Origin: Candidatus Aquicultor primus
Lineage (GTDB): Bacteria > Actinomycetota > Aquicultoria > Aquicultorales > Aquicultoraceae
Direction: 5' to 3'
Assembly: GCA_001767575.1 (NCBI GenBank)
Contig: MELI01000055.1
Coordinates: forward strand, 49,033 to 57,650
Length of the DNA: 8,618 nucleotides
Part shown: positions 5,684-8,618 of the stretch, in pieces
Layout: every line of letters begins with the position of its first letter
Position numbering within the stretch: position 1 is the stretch's first letter
The notes under the pieces: model-generated
What the model was told of the DNA's origin: nothing
The model's database searches: none
What the model saw: the letters and a program-made list of their open reading frames with translations, nothing else
Made by a program: the position numbers and the translations under genes

Positions 5684-5872
5684 AGAGCTTGTGATTATCC
5701 TCAGATTTGTGGGCAGGTCCCCGCGACCTACCCGGAGCTAATGAAGCATTAGTTAAGAGCGAGATCACCTCAGTCTTGGTAAACCCAGATGCCGTCGCTG
5801 AGACCAGGCGCCTTATTACTCTGGTGGAGCATCGGATGATGCTCGAACTTCTCGAGAAGTTGCGCAAGCGCA
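5649..5872 (+). pseudogene. Out-of-frame continuation of the exported-protein gene at 5447
   Basis: Two further plus-strand frames join onto the gene at 5447. The first (open 5649-5741) reads AGFITAPYIPEELVIILRFV and then stops. The second (open from 5695) reads RDLPGANEALVKSEITSVLV, then NPDAVAETRRLITLVEHRMM and LELLEKLRKR, a convincing amphipathic helical tail. Removing one C from CCCC 5719-5722 joins them. With one G also removed at 5649-5652 the whole gives a single exported protein of about 140 residues or more. Past about 5872 the frame is only antisense to the end of htpX, so the natural C-terminus is lost or nearby. No homologue is recognised. Confidence 0.4.
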
Positions 5873-5918
5873 GTTGGCGTAGCGTAAGATGGCGCGCTAC
5901 GTGCCGAGCGGGCTCGGC
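5846..5918. other. Cluster of hairpins at the convergent junction with htpX
   Basis: Three strong inverted repeats follow one another. The perfect 16-bp palindrome AACTTCTCGAGAAGTT lies at 5846-5861. CGTAGCG (5878-5884) pairs with CGCTACG (5895-5901). GCCGAGC pairs with GCTCGGC at 5903-5918, in the last codons of htpX. None has a T-tract on either strand. They could slow polymerase or protect 3' ends of the converging transcripts. The middle hairpin shares its CGTAGC/GCTACG arms with the REP-like element at 1087. Confidence 0.4.
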
Positions 5919-6823
5919 CCCGGCGCTTCACCCAACGACATCTCATCTAGACGCTTAATTCGCTCTTCGATGGCTGGGTGTGTCGAGAAGAGGGTGCTGG
6001 TGCGCTCGGCGACATCGCCGGCCTTGAGCGGGCTTACGATGTAGAGGTGCGCGGTCGCCTCGTTGACGGCGAGCGTGCCCTGCTCGGCGGCGAGTTTCCT
6101 AAGCGCCCCCGCCAGTCCCGGGGGATAGCGGGTGAGCATGGCGCCTTGCGCGTCGGCAAGGTACTCGCGCCGCCTTGAGAGGGCGAGTCGCAGCATCTGC
6201 GCGGCGATGGGTGCGAGTACCGCTACGAGCAACCCTATGACGACGAGTATCGGCCCCAGACCCTGGCGACCGCGACTGCGGCGCGCCCCACCCCAGAAGA
6301 AGCTTCGCCGTAGCCATCCGCTGAGCAGCACGACCGTTCCGACAAGGACCGCCGCCAGCGTCGCTACCCGGATATCGTAGTCGGCGACGTGGCTCATCTC
6401 GTGCGCGATGACGCCCTCGAGTTCGAGCCGGTCCATCTTGTCGAGTAGGCCCGTGGTGACGGCTATCGCGGCGTGCTCGGGGTCGCGCCCGGTCGCAAAG
6501 GCGTTTGGCGCGGCGTTATCGATGACATATAGCTTGGGCATGGGCAGCCCGGCGGCGATGGAGAGCCCCTCCACTGTGTTATAGAGGTAAGGAAACTCGG
6601 TCTTTTCAGCGGCGCGCGCCCCGCTCATCGAGAGCACGATGCGGTCGCCGTAGAAGTAACTGGTAAAAGTCATCGAAAGCGCGATGATGAGTGCGATGAC
6701 CATGCCGCCGTACCCGAGATAGGTCAGTTCCCCGAAGACGTAGCCCAAAAAGACGATGAAGACGATAAAGCCGGCGATCAGCAGCCAGCTCGCCCGCCGG
6801 TTGCGGCCGATCTCCTCGTACAT
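5897..6823 (-). CDS. htpX: Membrane zinc metalloprotease HtpX (M48B)
   Basis: 308 residues, an inner-membrane endopeptidase that cleaves misfolded membrane proteins in envelope quality control. Two N-terminal membrane helices (about 12-30 and 35-57) are followed by the conserved PNAFATG (106-112), the zinc motif H141-E-M-S-H145 with the catalytic Glu142, and the third ligand Glu220 in SRRREYLADAQGA (216-228). Two further hydrophobic segments (about 152-170 and 190-210) sit between them. FSTHPAIEERI (279-289) is the usual C-terminal signature. Length matches the family. Its ATG overlaps the lemA stop by one base (TAATG), so translation is coupled. The last ten residues (GEAPGPSPLGT) form a flexible tail. 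All catalytic residues are present. Confidence 0.94.
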   Translation of the reverse strand: MYEEIGRNRRASWLLIAGFIVFIVFLGYVFGELTYLGYGGMVIALIIALSMTFTSYFYGDRIVLSMSGARAAEKTEFPYLYNTVEGLSIAAGLPMPKLYVIDNAAPNAFATGRDPEHAAIAVTTGLLDKMDRLELEGVIAHEMSHVADYDIRVATLAAVLVGTVVLLSGWLRRSFFWGGARRSRGRQGLGPILVVIGLLVAVLAPIAAQMLRLALSRRREYLADAQGAMLTRYPPGLAGALRKLAAEQGTLAVNEATAHLYIVSPLKAGDVAERTSTLFSTHPAIEERIKRLDEMSLGEAPGPSPLGT

Positions 6824-7377
6824 TAAAATTCAACCTTCACCGGCCCGCGCGATTCCGGCTCGGCCTCGAAGTATTGCCGCTCACCAAAGCCGAACATACC
6901 TGCGAAGATATTGCCGGGGAAGCTTTGGATGGCGGTGTGGTATTTGAGGACGCTGTCGTTGTAAAACTGCCTGGCATACGCGATTTTGCTCTCAGTCCCG
7001 GAGAGTTCTTCCTGGAGCAGCAGGAAATTCTGGTTGGCTTTGAGCTCGGGGTAGTTCTCGACGACCGCGAAGAGGCTTCGCAGCGTCTGCGTCAACTGGT
7101 TCTCGGCCGCGGCCTGCTCGGCGACACCGCCGGCGGCAACCGCTCGCGAGCGCGCCTCGGTCACTTTTTCGAAGACGTCCTTTTCATGCGCCGCATATCC
7201 CTTGACCGTCTCGACTAGGTTCGGTATGAGGTCGTAGCGGCGTTTTAACTGCACGTCAATTTGCGACCAGGCGTTGTCGACGCGGTTACGCAGCGCTACG
7301 AGCCGGTTGTAGAACCCCGCTATGAAGAGCACCAGAACGACCACAAGAGCGATGAAAACGACCCATGATGTGAACAT
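6823..7377 (-). CDS. lemA: LemA family membrane protein
   Basis: 184 residues. One N-terminal membrane helix (about 5-21) is followed by a helical-bundle domain carrying the family motifs: [19 protein letters not shown] (23-41), [16 protein letters not shown] (46-61), NYPELKAN (108-115), [13 protein letters not shown] (135-147) and [12 protein letters not shown] (153-164). The molecular role of LemA is not settled; it is very often encoded beside htpX and is thought to act with it in envelope homeostasis. The start has AAAGG seven bases upstream on the minus strand. No clear promoter is visible in the 172 bp to the upstream gene, so read-through from the GGDEF-EAL gene or a weak local promoter is possible. 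Confidence 0.95.
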   Translation of the reverse strand: MFTSWVVFIALVVVLVLFIAGFYNRLVALRNRVDNAWSQIDVQLKRRYDLIPNLVETVKGYAAHEKDVFEKVTEARSRAVAAGGVAEQAAAENQLTQTLRSLFAVVENYPELKANQNFLLLQEELSGTESKIAYARQFYNDSVLKYHTAIQSFPGNIFAGMFGFGERQYFEAEPESRGPVKVEF

Positions 7378-7549
7378 AGAGCACCTTTCAAATATCTCAG
7401 TTCACAGGCTGCAAGCGCAGACTTGCGCCCGGTATGCGTGCGATATGTTTAAGATACCCGAAAAGATGTGAGAGAAAACCCTGCAAAATCGCCGCTTGCG
7501 ATAAACCCAGCGCTTATTCTGCCGGTTGCCCGTAGTTCTGTCTGCGGGC
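7378..7549. other. Intergenic region between the GGDEF-EAL gene and lemA
   Basis: Apart from the lemA ribosome binding site (minus-strand AAAGG near 7385-7389), the only clear structure is a hairpin at 7407-7429: GGC-T-GCAAG paired with CTTGC-GCC, in the lemA 5' region. No convincing promoter pair, terminator T-tract or RNA gene is visible. Confidence 0.4.
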
Positions 7550-8618
7550 TTAAGCGCAAAGCCCTTTATGTGAGGCTAAAAGTTCGATAAACTCATCGGC
7601 TGGCAGGGGCTTGCTGAACAAGAAACCTTGGAGTTCGCCGCACTTGAGTGAGCGCAAGATTTCGAGCTGCTCTTTTGTCTCGACACCTTCAGCCACCGTG
7701 TCCAGATTGAGGTTATGCGCGAGTGCGATAATCGCCATGACAATTGCGGCCTCACTAGGGTCTGTTTCGAGCGTATGTATGAACGAGCGGTCTATCTTAA
7801 GCTTCTTTACTGGGAATTGCCGTAGATAACTGAGCGAAGAGTAGCCTGTGCCAAAATCATCGATTGAAACATCTATTCCTATCGCCTGCAATTTTTGCAG
7901 GATGGATATCGCTCTGTCGGCGTCTTTCATGAAGACACTTTCGGTAATCTCAAGCTCCAGGTACTTCGGGTCGAGCCCGGTCTTTTGCAGTACTCGCTCG
8001 ATCATGTCGAACAAGTCCGCTTGCTGGAATTGTCGCGCCGACAAGTTCACCGAGACCTTGATAGGCGCGTATCCCATACCTTGCCACTCCTTGTTTTGCC
8101 GGCAGGCGGTCCTTAGAACCCATTCTCCTATCGGCACGATAAGACCGTACTCTTCGGCCAGCCCGATAAAGTCCATAGGTAGAACGAATCCCAGCTCGGG
8201 ATGGATCCAACGAATCAAGGCTTCGGCGCCTATGATATCGCCGGTATCGGTCTTTACCAACGGTTGGTAATAGACCCTGAACTCCTCTTTCTCCAATGCT
8301 CGGCGAATGTGGTTTACCATTGCGAATTTTTTGGTTTGGTGCTCGTTCATGGCGGGCGTGTAGAACTGGTAGTTATCTTTACCTTCATTTTTAGCAAGGT
8401 CGAGTGCACTGTCAGCATTTATTATTAGGCTATGAGCATCATCCCCGTCGCCCGGAAACAAACTGATGCCCGCGCTGGTCGTGACAAAGATCTTCTGGTC
8501 CTGCAGAAGAAAGGGCTGCTTGATCTCGTCGAGCAACTCCTGAGCGACTTTCGAGATGTCGTCCTCATCTTTGACCGGCTTGAGCAATAAGGCAAACTCA
8601 TCACCGCCTATACGGGCA
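7550..8618 (-). CDS. GGDEF-EAL cyclic-di-GMP signalling protein (5' end outside window)
   Basis: 355 residues of the C-terminal part are visible; the frame runs off the right edge. It opens with RIGGDEF (8594-8614), the intact diguanylate cyclase A-site, followed by the end of the GGDEF domain. The EAL domain then carries all residues expected of an active phosphodiesterase: EALIRW (EAL at 8216-8224), NLSARQF, ELEITES, DDFGTGYSSLSYL, LKIDRSFI, AEGVE and QGFLFSKPLP. It therefore very likely hydrolyses cyclic-di-GMP; whether the GGDEF half makes it or serves as a GTP-binding regulator cannot be judged, since its I-site and any PAS, HAMP or membrane sensor lie outside. TTG 8587 is not a real start but an internal Leu codon. 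It is on the same strand as lemA-htpX, 172 bp upstream. Confidence 0.94.
   Translation of the reverse strand, partial: ARIGGDEFALLLKPVKDEDDISKVAQELLDEIKQPFLLQDQKIFVTTSAGISLFPGDGDDAHSLIINADSALDLAKNEGKDNYQFYTPAMNEHQTKKFAMVNHIRRALEKEEFRVYYQPLVKTDTGDIIGAEALIRWIHPELGFVLPMDFIGLAEEYGLIVPIGEWVLRTACRQNKEWQGMGYAPIKVSVNLSARQFQQADLFDMIERVLQKTGLDPKYLELEITESVFMKDADRAISILQKLQAIGIDVSIDDFGTGYSSLSYLRQFPVKKLKIDRSFIHTLETDPSEAAIVMAIIALAHNLNLDTVAEGVETKEQLEILRSLKCGELQGFLFSKPLPADEFIELLASHKGLCA

Noticed and set aside
5589..5867. Minus-strand frame of 92 codons opposite the exported-protein gene
   Set aside because: Ser/Arg-rich antisense composition, no ribosome binding site, no family resemblance.
7546..7564. Hairpin GGGCTT/AAGCCC over the stop codon of the GGDEF-EAL gene
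   Set aside because: Six base pairs only and no T-tract downstream on the minus strand, so not supported as an intrinsic terminator.

Overview
The window comes from a bacterial chromosome of moderately high GC, probably a fragment of an uncultured, deep-branching lineage. The protein families and the mixture of ATG and GTG starts would fit a deep actinobacterial or other Gram-positive-like lineage. Taxonomy cannot be fixed from the sequence alone.

Left part (1-3045, plus strand): an alpha-glucan / sugar-nucleotide group. It holds the tail of a probable glycosyltransferase, a GalT-type hexose-1-phosphate nucleotidylyltransferase that overlaps it by ATGA, and a GH133-type glycogen-debranching enzyme (amylo-alpha-1,6-glucosidase). 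Between galT and the debranching gene lie a palindromic REP-like element folding as a three-way junction (1087-1137) and a strong intrinsic terminator (1170-1204). The terminator sits in the debranching gene's own 5' region, just before its ribosome binding site.

Middle (3046-4511, plus strand): a well-formed promoter, a leader of about 95 nt ending in an intrinsic terminator, then an NhaD-type Na+/H+ antiporter. The leader contains a stem and a possible pseudoknot that are mutually exclusive with the terminator. This is the architecture of a transcription-terminating riboswitch, and I consider it the most interesting object in the window. A Na+-sensing class is the natural hypothesis from the gene it precedes, but I could not match it to a consensus.

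4512-5896: a gene-poor and visibly more AT-rich stretch. It starts with a second, degenerate copy of the REP-like repeat and continues with about 430 bp without a convincing gene. Two small overlapping genes for exported proteins of unknown function follow. The second appears broken by two frameshifts, each at a run of four identical bases. The stretch ends in a cluster of hairpins at the convergent junction with htpX.

Right part (5897-8618, minus strand): reading from right to left, a GGDEF-EAL cyclic-di-GMP protein (running off the window, with an intact EAL active site), then lemA and htpX, which overlap by one base (TAATG) and form an evident two-gene operon for envelope proteostasis.
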